A stretch of 64,000 nucleotides of DNA from Panonychus citri (GCF_014898815.1 NW_026515543.1:1240001-1304000); one strand, 5' to 3'; positions 39,901-49,333 are shown, numbered from the stretch's first letter. Notes: generated by a model from the letters alone, not told the origin. Made by a program: numbers and translations.

Positions 39901-41654
39901 TTTTCGACAGGTAACAGCGATCTTTGGTACTAACGATGAAGTATCAAGGCGAATTATTCGACATGTAATTTTACTTCCAGCTTGATAATCTTTAGGTTTA
40001 GCGGAGTCTTTATAGTGAAATGGTGGACAAATTGCTTTAAGAGCGAAACCAATGTTTAAAATTAATCCTTTGGCGTTTAACTTTTTAACTCGACCTTCGA
40101 TTACTTGACCAATTGATAAATTATCCACGGAAAGAAGCTCTTCACTTAATAGTGAAGGTTTAAGGGTAACCTTTGCATAGCCATCAAGGTATGAGAATGA
40201 TTTGATTCGACATTTGTGAGTTGAACCAATCGGCAGTTGACCTTCCATAATGGAAAACTCTTCCGAGTCAACATAATCATCTGATAGTTCACCTTTTGGA
40301 GCGATTCCTTTAAAACCATTGGGAAATTTAAAGATAAAAGCATCAGCTCCATCTCTACCAACAATTTGAGCTTCTTCAATCAGCTGACCAATCTTCATTG
40401 AAGACCATGTTTTTTTCAATGAATTCATGATACTTGGTGAACGTAAACTAATTGATGAAACTTTGTTTATTGGATTAACGAAAAGGATTATCCCATTTAT
40501 TTCACTTCCAATTGTGTAATCATCACGAGGTAAATCCCAAATTGTTTTTAAATGATCTCGATGGACAAATCCACGATGTTGACCATAAATGACCACTTCT
40601 AATCCTTTATCACTGATTCCCAATATTTTACAAGTCACTTGTAAACCGGGAAGTAAACATGAAGCGGGGAAAATTGATTCATCGTCTATTTTTGGTCTAG
40701 AATTAATGTTTTGTGTAGTTAATTTGACTACTCTTGGTGAAGCTGAAATTATATTGCACATTAATACTTGGCCAATCTGAAGTTTCTCAATCGAATGCGA
40801 TTCAAGGAAAGGTTTGGCCTCATCGAAACCCAAGAAACCTAATAAAATTACCAAATGGTAACAAGGATGAAAATCATTAGAAAATTTAATCATATCAAAA
40901 GGAAAATTAATAATATTATAATTATATAATATTAATATGTATATTTGTAATATTTACCGTGAATATTTTCCTTGCCAATATCCATGAGATAACCATTATC
41001 TTCAATTTCAACTACTGCAGCTGATATACTTGAATGGAGGCAATTCTTAATAAATAAGTTTGTATTTACATCACTGTAAATATGATTTGGATTAATTGAA
41101 GCGGTTATATCGGTTAAAGACATTGAATGATTATCAAATTGTAAATTTTCTGAAATTTTATCCAATATTTTAACTGGAAGTAAATCACCTGTAGAAAACA
41201 TTGATTTAGGCTTGGGTGGAGGTGGATTTTTAACTGGATCAGTTGCATAAGCAGCCAATGATTTATTATAAGGTTCCGATATATTGGAAAGTGTAACTTT
41301 AACCATAACAGCTCCAGGCAATTGGATACTCATTTCAAAATCTTTAATCTCGGTAACACAACCTAAAATTATACTACCAATGGCAACATTGGTAACTTTT
41401 AATCGATAGATTATTATCTTCTCGGTAAATGTGGGTAATCCTGGTGTAGTTTCAATCTCATCTGAGGTTGACTTTTTACTCTTTGATCCTTTTTTCTTTT
41501 TACTTGATTTAATTAAATCACCATCATCATCGCCATCTTTAGATAATATTCTGGTAGAAAATAATTCATCTTCGGCTGCTCTTTTTGAAACCTTTTTTGC
41601 CAAAGAATCTTTAAATGTTGGATATTTACCACGAGGAAAGTCAACATCTTCCAT
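36905..41654 (-). CDS. RRP5 / PDCD11 homolog, rRNA processing factor
   Basis: Three exons: 41654-40958, 40838-37474 and 37381-36905; phases 1 and 0 agree; 4539 nt, 1512 residues. A nucleolar protein needed for pre-rRNA cleavage at the small- and large-subunit branches. The N-terminus is lysine-rich (SKKKKGSKSKKS). It is followed by many S1 RNA-binding repeats, visible as recurring G-x-(V/I)-(x)n-G-(F/L) patterns such as IGQVIEGRVKKLNAKGLIL and IGTFTRGVVSLIKPNGLLVEF. An acidic/basic linker rich in Asp, Glu and Lys follows at about 1000-1130. The C-terminal part is built of HAT repeats (DRWCRFINFYL, AKELCERALE, AKTMFEAAL). It is shorter than human (1871) and yeast (1729) proteins, so some S1 repeats may be lost or diverged. 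It is read through small introns of 92 and 119 bp. The start at 41654 is the first ATG of the frame. Confidence 0.9.
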
Positions 41655-43044
41655 GTTAACAGTTCAATAAATCAGATATCACAAGAGAAGAAAAGAAAAG
41701 GAACAATTAAAATAATAAATCGACAAAAGTCACAATCAAAATCAAACAGAAATTAATTTAAACTCCCAACGTGTGAACACAAACTCACATGTTTTCGCGT
41801 TAGGGACCGTATTCTCATTGCGAACTGTTGATAGAATTTTTTTTTCGATTCAATTGAAATTCTAAGAAATTAATTGTCTTTATTTAATCGAATTAATCTT
41901 TTTATTTAGTTAATTGCTTTTATTGATTGTGATTTTAGTGTTTCTCTGATTGAGATTGTTTTTAGTGAATTAGTTTAGAAAAATTGGAAAACCAAGGAAA
42001 ACATTTAACCCTTTAGGTGGGTCATTGTTTGGTTGAGACTCTCGGAGATTTTGATTAACTATGATTTAATTGTTAGTCTTCAATTTTGTTTGATTGTTAT
42101 TGTTTTTTTGTGATTAACTTGTGCAATTGTGTTGAGTTAATTTTCTGGTGGTTTTATGATTCTAAAGGTGAGTTAATTGTTCTACTAATTGTTTGAGTTG
42201 CATAATTTGTGTTTTAATCTCTGTAACTGTAAGCCTATACAATAATGTAATTGGCTTTTTTATGTTGATTGCTTCACATTAATAATTATCTTCACTCAAA
42301 TGGTTAATTAATTGTGTGTTATGGTAATTAACCTATTGTCCAAATTGTTGTGTTTATCTGCAATGATGGACAAATGAATTGCTCCAATGAAGCAAAGTGT
42401 TTCCTTGTATCTTAATTAAGATGTTGACATATGAAATTGGTGAAAATTTTTCTATAAATTTTATTTATCTTTTTTTCTTAATTATTACAGGTAATCAATG
42501 ATAATTGTTGGCTTGGAAGCAATAACTCTGCTATTTTCCCTGCTCAAAGGAAGGACAAGGTTATTCATTGATCAGTATTGTAATTTTCTCTCCATTATAA
42601 TTCCCAAAAAGGTAAAGAAAATTATCTTAAACATCTCTTGATTCCTATTCTCTTTTTCCAATCGTTAAAGAATATTTGTTAACTATTCTATTAGATAATT
42701 GGTACTTTCATAATTATTGTTTTAAACGTTTCCAATATGAAGGTAAACCCCATGGATTCTCATTTGTTTCATCATTTTCCATTTGGCTGATGTTCCATTG
42801 TCTCCAATAAAACCCATTGAAACTCACCAGTTACTCATTTGATTTAATCAATCTAATCATACGAGTCATAATTAACGCCTTGCTAACATAATATTAAAAC
42901 ATCATTAAGATGTGAAAAATATGAGAGAAAAAACTGTATATAAATTGTCACTCAAATGATAATTTCATTACATTGACTACTTTTGGCTTGTGGATAACGT
43001 TTCGGCTTAGTTTATGTATGTGATTCAGACCTTTGTTATTAACC
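41655..43044. other. Divergent promoter region between RRP5 and the secreted-protein gene
   Basis: 1.4 kb between two divergently oriented start codons. It is AT-rich and contains TATATAAA at 42937-42944, about 100 bp before the secreted gene's start. Untranslated exons may lie here. No coding segment was recognised. Confidence 0.5.
42937..42944 (+). promoter_or_regulatory. Candidate TATA box of the secreted cysteine-rich protein gene
   Basis: TATATAAA about 100 nt upstream of the ATG at 43045, consistent with a start site near 42970 and a leader of about 75 nt. Confidence 0.4.
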
Positions 43045-44190
43045 ATGATCAAGTTAATCTCCACTATTTTCCTGATTTCTTTAGGTAAGTTTCCAATCAA
43101 ATTAACTAACAGAATTTTAATTTCTCGTCAATTGTGTCCATAGGTTTCGTGACAATCTCTGCAGATCCTGATTGTACCAAAGCTGAAGAAATGCTTGAAT
43201 CTTGTGGTATGCATTTGGCTCTATTGGAAGATTCTGAGATTCCAATTCCAACTAATGATGCTGAAATGATTGATCATTGTGGGTATGATACTAATCAACT
43301 ACTTTGATATTGTTTCGATTTCTAATTATTTTACTTTCCCTCGATAGAAAAATGTTTTCCAATCTTGATTGTATTCGCGATTTTAACAAAAAGTGTCTCA
43401 AACCTTTTCCCAAAACACTATTCGGGATGTTCGGCCATGATTTGAAAAAGATATTCAAACACCGATGTGAACAACCGGAACATCGAGCAGGTAAGACAAT
43501 TAGAAGCATTTTCATCTGATTAATCACATGCTGTTGACCATGATACATGAACAGAGGGTAAAAAACTATCATGAAAGACTTTCCAATCACTAAATTGTAT
43601 TACATGTTTGAATAAGTTTCCAAGGTTATATTAGCCAATTAATCAATAGTGATTTTGTTTCTCTAGTATGCATATTACTCTAGTTGGATTATTTTTCTTC
43701 TTTACATCACAATTAGGTTCATGAATCTTTCTGATGACGATCAATTATTATTATGTATTATGATCTAAGGCAAAGAAACTTATATACAAAAGCTCAATTA
43801 ACTGATCGATTTTAATAACTTTTTTCTTTTTATTTTTTTCTCTTTTCTCTTTATTCCAATCAATCATTACTTTACCTGTTAATGTACCAGAATTTTTGAA
43901 ACATGTTGAATGTCTTAGACATAGAGACAAACTTGGTCCAATAATTAGCTGCAAGACCAATTTTATCGGTCAACTTGAATGGATCACTGGTAATGTGGCC
44001 AAACCTGAACAAACGGTAGCGTCTTGTTGTGCCTTCCATCAGGCTCATCAATGTTTCAGTGAAAAAATCGAAGAGGTTTGTCATCCAATCACCGGATCGG
44101 GGACAAAGGAATATATTGACGAAGTTATCGAATCGACGGTAATTACCAATCAAATTCGCTATGAAACAATTTAAATAGAAATCTAATCTC

Positions 44191-44265
<75 letters not shown>

Positions 44266-44487
44266 CTTTAGGCCACCGAGGCGATTGATTATGCTTGTGG
44301 AAAGTATAAAACTCTTGACCATTGTCACGAGTTCTTGGACAAATCAATCTGGGATAAACTGTTCGAAATAGGAAAAGATGCCGCTGCCGCTGGTGTCACT
44401 ATTCACCATCGAACTACAATAACCGCTATGGTAGAACTTTTCAATCAATTCGAAGGAGCAAGAAAAAGACGATCATTATTGATCTAA
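43045..44487 (+). CDS. Secreted cysteine-rich protein of unknown function
   Basis: Five exons: 43045-43084, 43144-43282, 43348-43490, 43891-44138, 44272-44487. Phases agree; 786 nt, 261 residues. The N-terminus is a signal peptide (MIKLISTIFLISLGFVTISA), then a mature protein starting near DPDCTKAEE. About 12 cysteines are spread through helical-looking segments, including LDCIRDFNKKC, KHRCEQPEH, SCCAFHQAHQCF and YACGKYKTLDHC. The overall design (about 25 kDa, alpha-helical, evenly spaced Cys) recalls the arthropod 27-kDa haemolymph glycoprotein type (DUF1397), but I cannot confirm that family. The C-terminus ends with a basic RKRR followed by SLLI. The last intron's polypyrimidine tract is a (CT)n microsatellite. 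Secretion is well supported; function is unknown. Confidence 0.75.
44194..44261. repeat. (CT)n microsatellite at a splice acceptor
   Basis: About 68 bases of CT, directly followed by TGTTTCTTTAG, the acceptor of the last exon of the secreted-protein gene. It therefore extends that intron's polypyrimidine tract. Confidence 0.9.
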
Positions 44488-44804
44488 ATTATCTTGAAGA
44501 ATCAAAAATTCTTTCTATGATTCAAATATCAGATGAAAGATCAATCGGACCAAAACAATCCAACGGATAAAAGCAAAGTCAATTGATTGTCCAAACAATC
44601 AAGAGAAAAAGATTTAAAATCAAACCATCATTAACTTGATTCCCTCCAAATCCTATCATTAACAATTAACTCAAATAAACCTCTTCTCTTTTGATACACT
44701 AACAATACTACTAAATCTTAATTATTTCCGTGATAATTTTCAATCGCATATTTAAATATAATATTTTTCGTCACAATGTAACAACTAATTACACTAACAA
44801 TGAT

Positions 44805-44966
44805 AGTAGTTATAAAAAGTCTTCTCTGGCCCCCTTTTTTCCTCTTTCTTTTCTCTTTCTTTTTAAACGAGAATTTCTACCACTTTTACCTCTTTCTTTT
44901 TTCCCTTTCTTTTTTCTCTTTCTTTTTCTCTTTCTTTTTTCTCTTTTCTATTTAGTTAAAGGTCAC
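44805..44966 (+). repeat. Left terminal inverted repeat of the Polinton
   Basis: 162 bp beginning AGTAGTTATAAAAAGTC, followed by a pyrimidine-rich body of CTTTC repeats, and ending GGTCAC. It is a perfect reverse complement of 56613-56774. Confidence 0.95.
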
Positions 44967-45027
44967 AAACCCATGTCAAAAGTTATAAATTCATTATATA
45001 TATTTATCCCATCATTTCCTTTTCTAT

Positions 45028-45037
45028 TATATAAAGG
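45028..45037 (+). promoter_or_regulatory. Polinton TATA box, ATPase gene
   Basis: TATATAAAGG starting 37 nt before the ATPase ATG (45065). Confidence 0.6.
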
Positions 45038-45064
45038 ATTGGATGTTTGAATCATTAACATATA

Positions 45065-45691
45065 ATGTATTCTGTTTATTTAAAACACCCTTTTACCATG
45101 GTGGTCAGTGGACCAACTGGTTGTGGTAAAACATTTTGGGTACAACAACTTATCAAAAACGCTTTATTTGCATCTCATCCATCACCACAACATATTTATT
45201 ACTTATATGGAGAATATCAACCCTCATTCGCTAGTATAATTGGGGTAACGTTCATTAAAGGCTTACAAGATAACCTTTTAGAAAACCTCAACCCCGATAA
45301 TAATCCAATTTGGGTGATAATAGACGATTTAATGGACGAATCATCGAAAAGTCAATTAATCAGTCAACTTTTCACCAAAGGATCTCATCATCAAAACATA
45401 TCAGTTATTCTTCTTGTCCAAAACTTTTTCAATAAAGGTAAAGAGATGAGAACAATAACCTTGAACGCTCATTATATAGTCATGTTTAAGAACCCACGTG
45501 ATAAAACAGTTATTCAACATCTAGCCCGTCAGATGTTTCCCAACAAAGTTAAATCATTTGTTCAAGTGTTTGAAAAAGTGACAGAAAAGCCCTACTCATA
45601 CTTATTTATTGACTGTAAACCTGATACAATTGAACAGTTGAGATTGTTATCAAATATTTGGTCCTCACCTATTGATGTTTACCTTATATAA
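45065..45691 (+). CDS. Polinton genome-packaging ATPase (FtsK/A32 type)
   Basis: 208 residues from the ATG at 45065. It has Walker A GPTGCGKT at residues about 15-22 and a Walker B-like IWVIIDDLM at about 84-92. LLVQNFFNKGKEMRTI is the sensor-like segment typical of A32-family packaging ATPases, followed by MFKNPRDKTVI. It would pump the element's DNA into capsids. It is the first gene inside the left terminal repeat and has a TATATAAAGG box 37 nt upstream. Length and motif order are normal for Polintons. Confidence 0.9.
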   Translation: MYSVYLKHPFTMVVSGPTGCGKTFWVQQLIKNALFASHPSPQHIYYLYGEYQPSFASIIGVTFIKGLQDNLLENLNPDNNPIWVIIDDLMDESSKSQLISQLFTKGSHHQNISVILLVQNFFNKGKEMRTITLNAHYIVMFKNPRDKTVIQHLARQMFPNKVKSFVQVFEKVTEKPYSYLFIDCKPDTIEQLRLLSNIWSSPIDVYLI

Positions 45692-45694
45692 AGT
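45685..45694 (+). promoter_or_regulatory. Polinton TATA box, 315-residue gene
   Basis: TATATAAAGT starting 45 nt before the ATG at 45730; it overlaps the end of the ATPase gene. Confidence 0.6.
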
Positions 45695-45729
45695 CATCAA
45701 CCTTAACAACATTACAATAAATCATCAAG

Positions 45730-46677
45730 ATGGAAGTCTATCTTTCAAACTATTCGAAAATATTGAATAAAATTGAATATAAAATTCATCTTGTTGGTAA
45801 AATCAAAGCAGGAGAGAAATGGAACTTCCAAGTCGTGATAGAAACTTATTCGACTGAAACTCCTCAATCACCTCACAATTCAAAAGTTTCACAAAAAATC
45901 CCATTCAAAGTGTTTAATAAAGTCCGAACGTTTCTTCTAGATCATTATCAAGAAAAGATTGGAGACGACATCGAACATCAATTTCGTAGAAATGGTATAT
46001 TATCATTCTCACACAAAAATATCAATTATATTTGGACGGCTGATTTACAGTCCGTTGTCATGAGCAGAGACATTGATGATAAATTCATGAAAGCCTTACG
46101 AAAGTGTAACCACCCTTTCAGAGGTGTTCATAAAGAGAATGTTACTATATGGAATGATAAAATTACTGACCGTAAAGATTTGGGGACTACAAATATACCT
46201 GTTGAGAAATTTACAACCTCTAATGGTGATGAATTTTCAATATTTGTCAAAACAGCCACTTCAACAGAAGAAGATAGGTGGTATATAAAAATTGAAATAC
46301 GATTGATAACAAAAAGCCAAAATCATCCTGGTGGAAGTATTAAAGTTCACCCGATCGACTTTTTAGCCTTGAGAGACTACTTCATTCAATATAAAAAAGA
46401 ACCCAGTTCTTTAGCTCCATTTTCCACACCAACTGGAAAAGCAGCCATTATTGTTGTCGATGAAAAACAAAAACTGATTGTGGATTTTGATGGTCAAATC
46501 TTGACTTTTGATGAAGAAACAATAAATCTAATAACTAAAGGTGAATATTTATACAAGTTGGACCACCTTTTCTCAGAATTTAACCACGAATTAACTCCTC
46601 AACCAATCTATAGATGGTGGTTCAATAATGGAGTATTTATCACTGACAATATTATACATCAAAGTTCATTAATATAA
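45730..46677 (+). CDS. Polinton protein of unknown function with internally repeated halves
   Basis: 315 residues. I do not recognise a named family. The two halves look alike. Each has a charged beta-rich stretch (KWNFQVVIETYS; RWYIKIEIRLIT), then an IPFKVFNKVRTFLLDHY / VHPIDFLALRDYFIQYK helix, then a beta hairpin followed by a helix starting with an acidic turn (NYIWTADLQSVVMSRDIDDK; KLIVDFDGQILTFDEETINL). This points to an ancient tandem duplication. It sits between ATPase and the small conserved genes, with a TATATAAAG box 45 nt before the ATG. A structural or DNA-binding role is possible but unproven. Confidence 0.7.
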   Translation: MEVYLSNYSKILNKIEYKIHLVGKIKAGEKWNFQVVIETYSTETPQSPHNSKVSQKIPFKVFNKVRTFLLDHYQEKIGDDIEHQFRRNGILSFSHKNINYIWTADLQSVVMSRDIDDKFMKALRKCNHPFRGVHKENVTIWNDKITDRKDLGTTNIPVEKFTTSNGDEFSIFVKTATSTEEDRWYIKIEIRLITKSQNHPGGSIKVHPIDFLALRDYFIQYKKEPSSLAPFSTPTGKAAIIVVDEKQKLIVDFDGQILTFDEETINLITKGEYLYKLDHLFSEFNHELTPQPIYRWWFNNGVFITDNIIHQSSLI

Positions 46678-46680
46678 AGG
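46671..46680 (+). promoter_or_regulatory. Polinton TATA box, 112-residue gene
   Basis: AATATAAAGG starting 37 nt before the ATG at 46708. Confidence 0.55.
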
Positions 46681-46707
46681 AAATCAACTTCCATAAATTC
46701 AATCAAT

Positions 46708-47046
46708 ATGACAATTGAAGGTGTCATCAGGTGTTTACCTGAACTTTCAAGGATAGCAAACGCTAAATCATTAAACGAACAACGATCTTTAATTTTAAAC
46801 TCACCAACTTGTATAATTTACGCAATCAGTGAAATTTGTCGAAACATTTTAAACGGTACAATACACCTTTCAGAAACTGAAAAGGCCATTCTCACAAAGT
46901 ACAAGAGCTCTCTTAGAGATTTAGCCCAAAAACAAGTAAATCTCGATAAAAGAAAAAAGAAAATAAATCAAATCGGAGGTGCACTTCCGGCTTTATTAAT
47001 ACCCGCTATAACATTACTTGGAACTATTATTGCCAACAAAATATGA
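46708..47046 (+). CDS. Small conserved Polinton protein with C-terminal hydrophobic helix
   Basis: 112 residues. An N-terminal helical part holds LNEQRSLILNSPTCIIYAISE and ILNGTIHLSETEKAILTKYK. A basic DKRKKKINQ follows, then GGALPALLIPAITLLGTII, a probable membrane-interacting helix. The pattern (an N-IL-G-(x)-I-x-LS block, a basic stretch and GG plus a hydrophobic tail) recurs in small genes of animal Polintons, usually of unknown function. An AATATAAAGG box lies 37 nt upstream. The stop codon overlaps the start of the next gene in the ATGA configuration. Confidence 0.65.
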   Translation: MTIEGVIRCLPELSRIANAKSLNEQRSLILNSPTCIIYAISEICRNILNGTIHLSETEKAILTKYKSSLRDLAQKQVNLDKRKKKINQIGGALPALLIPAITLLGTIIANKI

Positions 47047-47648
47047 ACGCTTACACGAAAATGATACTTATTCCAGAAGATGAGTACAACAAGCTCAAGT
47101 CATCAACAAGAGATAAAATATCATACATTTTGGACAGACCTTTACCAGCTCAAATGATTGAAAATCAAGTCAATCGTCACTTAGATAGACAACAATCTAT
47201 GACACCACTTATTACACAACCAATCACACAAATAACACCCAACGACTCAATTGATGAATACAAGGACTTTGACTCAGCAGATTTTTCATGGGATCCAGCT
47301 GTGATAGGTGTAACTCCGAAACGTCCACCAATTCTCCAACAACTGAAAGACAAATACACCCCAAGAGGAAGGGTTATCAACTCAAGTCAAAAACCAATTC
47401 CAGGGTCAAATATTAATACTGTAATGCAGTATCTAGAAAGTGATGATGTTGGAGCGGGCCCTTCTGGGTATAAAACTATCGCTCGCGCCTTACAAAATAT
47501 TGGTGAAGAAGCTGTTGTTGTTAATCCAAAAGGTAGAGAAGCAATGACTCCAAGTGAGGCGCTGAAAGAACTTTTACATAAAGCTGAAGAAAGACAAAAA
47601 ACTAGATTCCAAAGTGGAAAAGGATGGAGCTCAATAAAGAAATTTTAG
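47043..47648 (+). CDS. Conserved Polinton protein upstream of integrase
   Basis: 201 residues. The start MNAYTKMILIPEDEYNKL has the (M/K)-x-L-(I/V)-P-x-(D/E)-E-Y motif seen at the N-termini of an uncharacterised Polinton gene. The middle is Pro/Thr/Gln-rich, and the end is lysine-rich with FQSGKGW. The start overlaps the previous stop by ATGA and the end overlaps the integrase start by 25 bp. No TATA-like box is at the usual distance, so it may be expressed from the upstream promoter. Function unknown; a core or scaffold protein is possible. Confidence 0.65.
   Translation: MNAYTKMILIPEDEYNKLKSSTRDKISYILDRPLPAQMIENQVNRHLDRQQSMTPLITQPITQITPNDSIDEYKDFDSADFSWDPAVIGVTPKRPPILQQLKDKYTPRGRVINSSQKPIPGSNINTVMQYLESDDVGAGPSGYKTIARALQNIGEEAVVVNPKGREAMTPSEALKELLHKAEERQKTRFQSGKGWSSIKKF
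47576..47584 (+). promoter_or_regulatory. Polinton TATA-like box, integrase
   Basis: TACATAAAG, one mismatch from the motif, starting 48 nt before the integrase ATG (47624), inside the preceding gene. Confidence 0.35.
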
Positions 47649-48820
47649 ATTCAATCTATTATAATCCTAGCCAAGCCGCTAGTTTTAGTTCTCCTAGACA
47701 ATTGTACCTTGAAGCAAAAAAATTAAACAATAAAATTACTCAAAAACAAGTGAATGATTGGCTTAAATCATCTGAAACATATCAATTATTTAAACAAACT
47801 AGAAGAAACTTTCCGAGATTGAAAACACTAACAATTGAAATCGATGAACAGTGGCAAGCTGACCTTCTCGATGTATCTTGGTTCGCTAAATTCAACGACC
47901 AAGTTCGTTATCTTTTGGTTGTTATTGATATATTTAGCCGATACGCCTGGGTTAAACCGTTAAAAGATAAAAGTGGTCAGTCCGTTACAATGACGATGAG
48001 AAAGATTCTTAGAGCGGGAAGAGTTCCTAAAAAGCTTCAAACTGATCAAGGAAAAGAGTTTAAAAATTCTTTATTCAAAAATCTAATGACTGAGTTCAAA
48101 ATAAACTTTTTCACAACCACAGATGACGCAGTTAAATGTGCAGTTGTTGAAAGGTTAAACAGAACTTTACGTAGTAGAATGAATCGATTCATGTATTTTA
48201 AAGGTAATTTTAGGTATTTAGATAATCTACAAGAAATTGTTGATGGATATAATAAAAGTTATCATCGTATCATCAAATCATCACCAAATGATGTGAAAGA
48301 AGATAATCAAGCCTCAATTATTCTAAACCAACGAGAAAAACATGAGAAAAATGTAAAAGACAAATTAATCAATAAGGAATTTGTTAGAATAGCGAAAAAG
48401 AAGAAAATTTTTGAGAAAGGTACCACTTCTAATTGGACAAATGAAATTTTCAGGATAGTGAGTCGTAAAAAAACTCCCACGACGTATATATACAAGCTTC
48501 AAGATATTGAAGGTAATGATATAACATCTATATTTTACCCCGATGAACTAAGTTCAGTAGATTATATAAAGAAACCTGAGACTGATATTAAAATAATCAA
48601 AAAAAGAGGACGCCCTCCAAATGTCAAACGTAAACCAGGTAGACCACGTAAAAATGAGCAACAACAACAAATTAAAAGAAAGCCTGGTCGTCCACCAAAG
48701 CTCAGACCAACCGAGTCAACGCGAGGAAAAGTTGGTCGTCCCCCCAAAACAAGAACAACAGACGAAGTCAAAAGGAAACCTGGACGCCCAAGAAAAAGAG
48801 GTGTTTCATCCAGAAAATAA
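47624..48820 (+). CDS. Polinton retroviral-type integrase with C-terminal AT-hooks
   Basis: 398 residues. It joins the element's ends to host DNA. The N-terminal helical region (LDSIYYNPSQAASF to KQVNDWLKSSETY) is the type found in Polinton integrases. The catalytic core has QADLLDVSWFAK (first Asp, residue about 80), LQTDQGKEF (second Asp, about 140) and AVVERLNRTL (Glu, about 175), roughly D,D35E. A small beta-barrel-like C-terminal domain follows. The last ~70 residues carry five AT-hook-like cores (RGRPP, PGRPRK, PGRPPK, VGRPPK, PGRPRK). Its last 200 bp overlap the next gene in another frame. A TACATAAAG variant box is 48 nt upstream of the ATG. Confidence 0.93.
   Translation: MELNKEILDSIYYNPSQAASFSSPRQLYLEAKKLNNKITQKQVNDWLKSSETYQLFKQTRRNFPRLKTLTIEIDEQWQADLLDVSWFAKFNDQVRYLLVVIDIFSRYAWVKPLKDKSGQSVTMTMRKILRAGRVPKKLQTDQGKEFKNSLFKNLMTEFKINFFTTTDDAVKCAVVERLNRTLRSRMNRFMYFKGNFRYLDNLQEIVDGYNKSYHRIIKSSPNDVKEDNQASIILNQREKHEKNVKDKLINKEFVRIAKKKKIFEKGTTSNWTNEIFRIVSRKKTPTTYIYKLQDIEGNDITSIFYPDELSSVDYIKKPETDIKIIKKRGRPPNVKRKPGRPRKNEQQQQIKRKPGRPPKLRPTESTRGKVGRPPKTRTTDEVKRKPGRPRKRGVSSRK
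48563..48571 (+). promoter_or_regulatory. Polinton TATA box, minor-capsid-like gene 1
   Basis: TATATAAAG starting 58 nt before the ATG at 48621, within the integrase coding region. It favours 48621 over 48651 as start. Confidence 0.5.
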
Positions 48821-49265
48821 GTTTCAATTGGTACTACTTTCTTCTGAAGACTCGGATGGAGACGCTAGTTTCTTTACAAACAATTTAAATAGACCAATCA
48901 AACTTGATGGTGATTGGACAGTTGAGTTGAGTGATATCATCATACCATGTGTTGATGATGATGATGATTATGAAAATGAGCGAATAATTTTAGCTACTAC
49001 TGACTGTACAAACGCTGAGAATAATGGTGACGTCATAGCCATTTTCAATAACTATTCTACATGGATTCCTACTCCCATTCCAATTAGACAAAGGGTCAAT
49101 ACTCAATTTCTGGATCATGTATCATTGAGAATACAATACATTGATGGAAGAGCCATTAAAATACCAAAGAATGAGATGGCCGCAGTCTTAACATTTATCA
49201 AGTTGGAAAAAAAAGTAAAAAAACCAACTGGAGGTTCAAAAGTAAATCAACGTTCCGTCAAATAA
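48621..49265 (+). CDS. Polinton minor-capsid-like (penton-type) paralog 1
   Basis: Up to 214 residues from the ATG at 48621; 48651 is an alternative start. The conserved part begins around FQLVLLSSEDSDGDASFFTN and NRPIKLDGDWTVELSDIIIP. This is the start-region signature (L...S......F...L..PI.L.G.W.V.L.+I..P) shared with the next gene and with Polinton minor capsid/penton candidates. It is shorter than its neighbour and lacks most of the second half. No in-frame ATG exists between the integrase stop and the conserved region, so the start must lie inside the integrase gene: at least 170 bp of overlap. A TATATAAAG box is at 48563. The role as minor capsid protein is inferred. Confidence 0.65.
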   Translation: MSNVNQVDHVKMSNNNKLKESLVVHQSSDQPSQREEKLVVPPKQEQQTKSKGNLDAQEKEVFHPENKFQLVLLSSEDSDGDASFFTNNLNRPIKLDGDWTVELSDIIIPCVDDDDDYENERIILATTDCTNAENNGDVIAIFNNYSTWIPTPIPIRQRVNTQFLDHVSLRIQYIDGRAIKIPKNEMAAVLTFIKLEKKVKKPTGGSKVNQRSVK

Positions 49266-49333
49266 TAAGCTGTCTATTGACACTAACAATGAGCCTTCCT
49301 CAATTAAAAACCATCTTTCTTAATCTTTGAAAC

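Noticed and set aside
43291..43590. Minus-strand open frame of 99 codons
   Set aside because: Lies antisense to well-supported exons of the secreted protein gene and shows no recognisable motif.
46975..46990. Adenovirus-type protease cleavage site (xxGG) in the 112-residue protein
   Set aside because: The GG is present but the P4 position (Gln) does not fit the usual hydrophobic residue.
47469..47476. TATAAAAC as integrase promoter
   Set aside because: About 155 nt from the ATG and a poor match; TACATAAAG at 47576 fits the common distance better.
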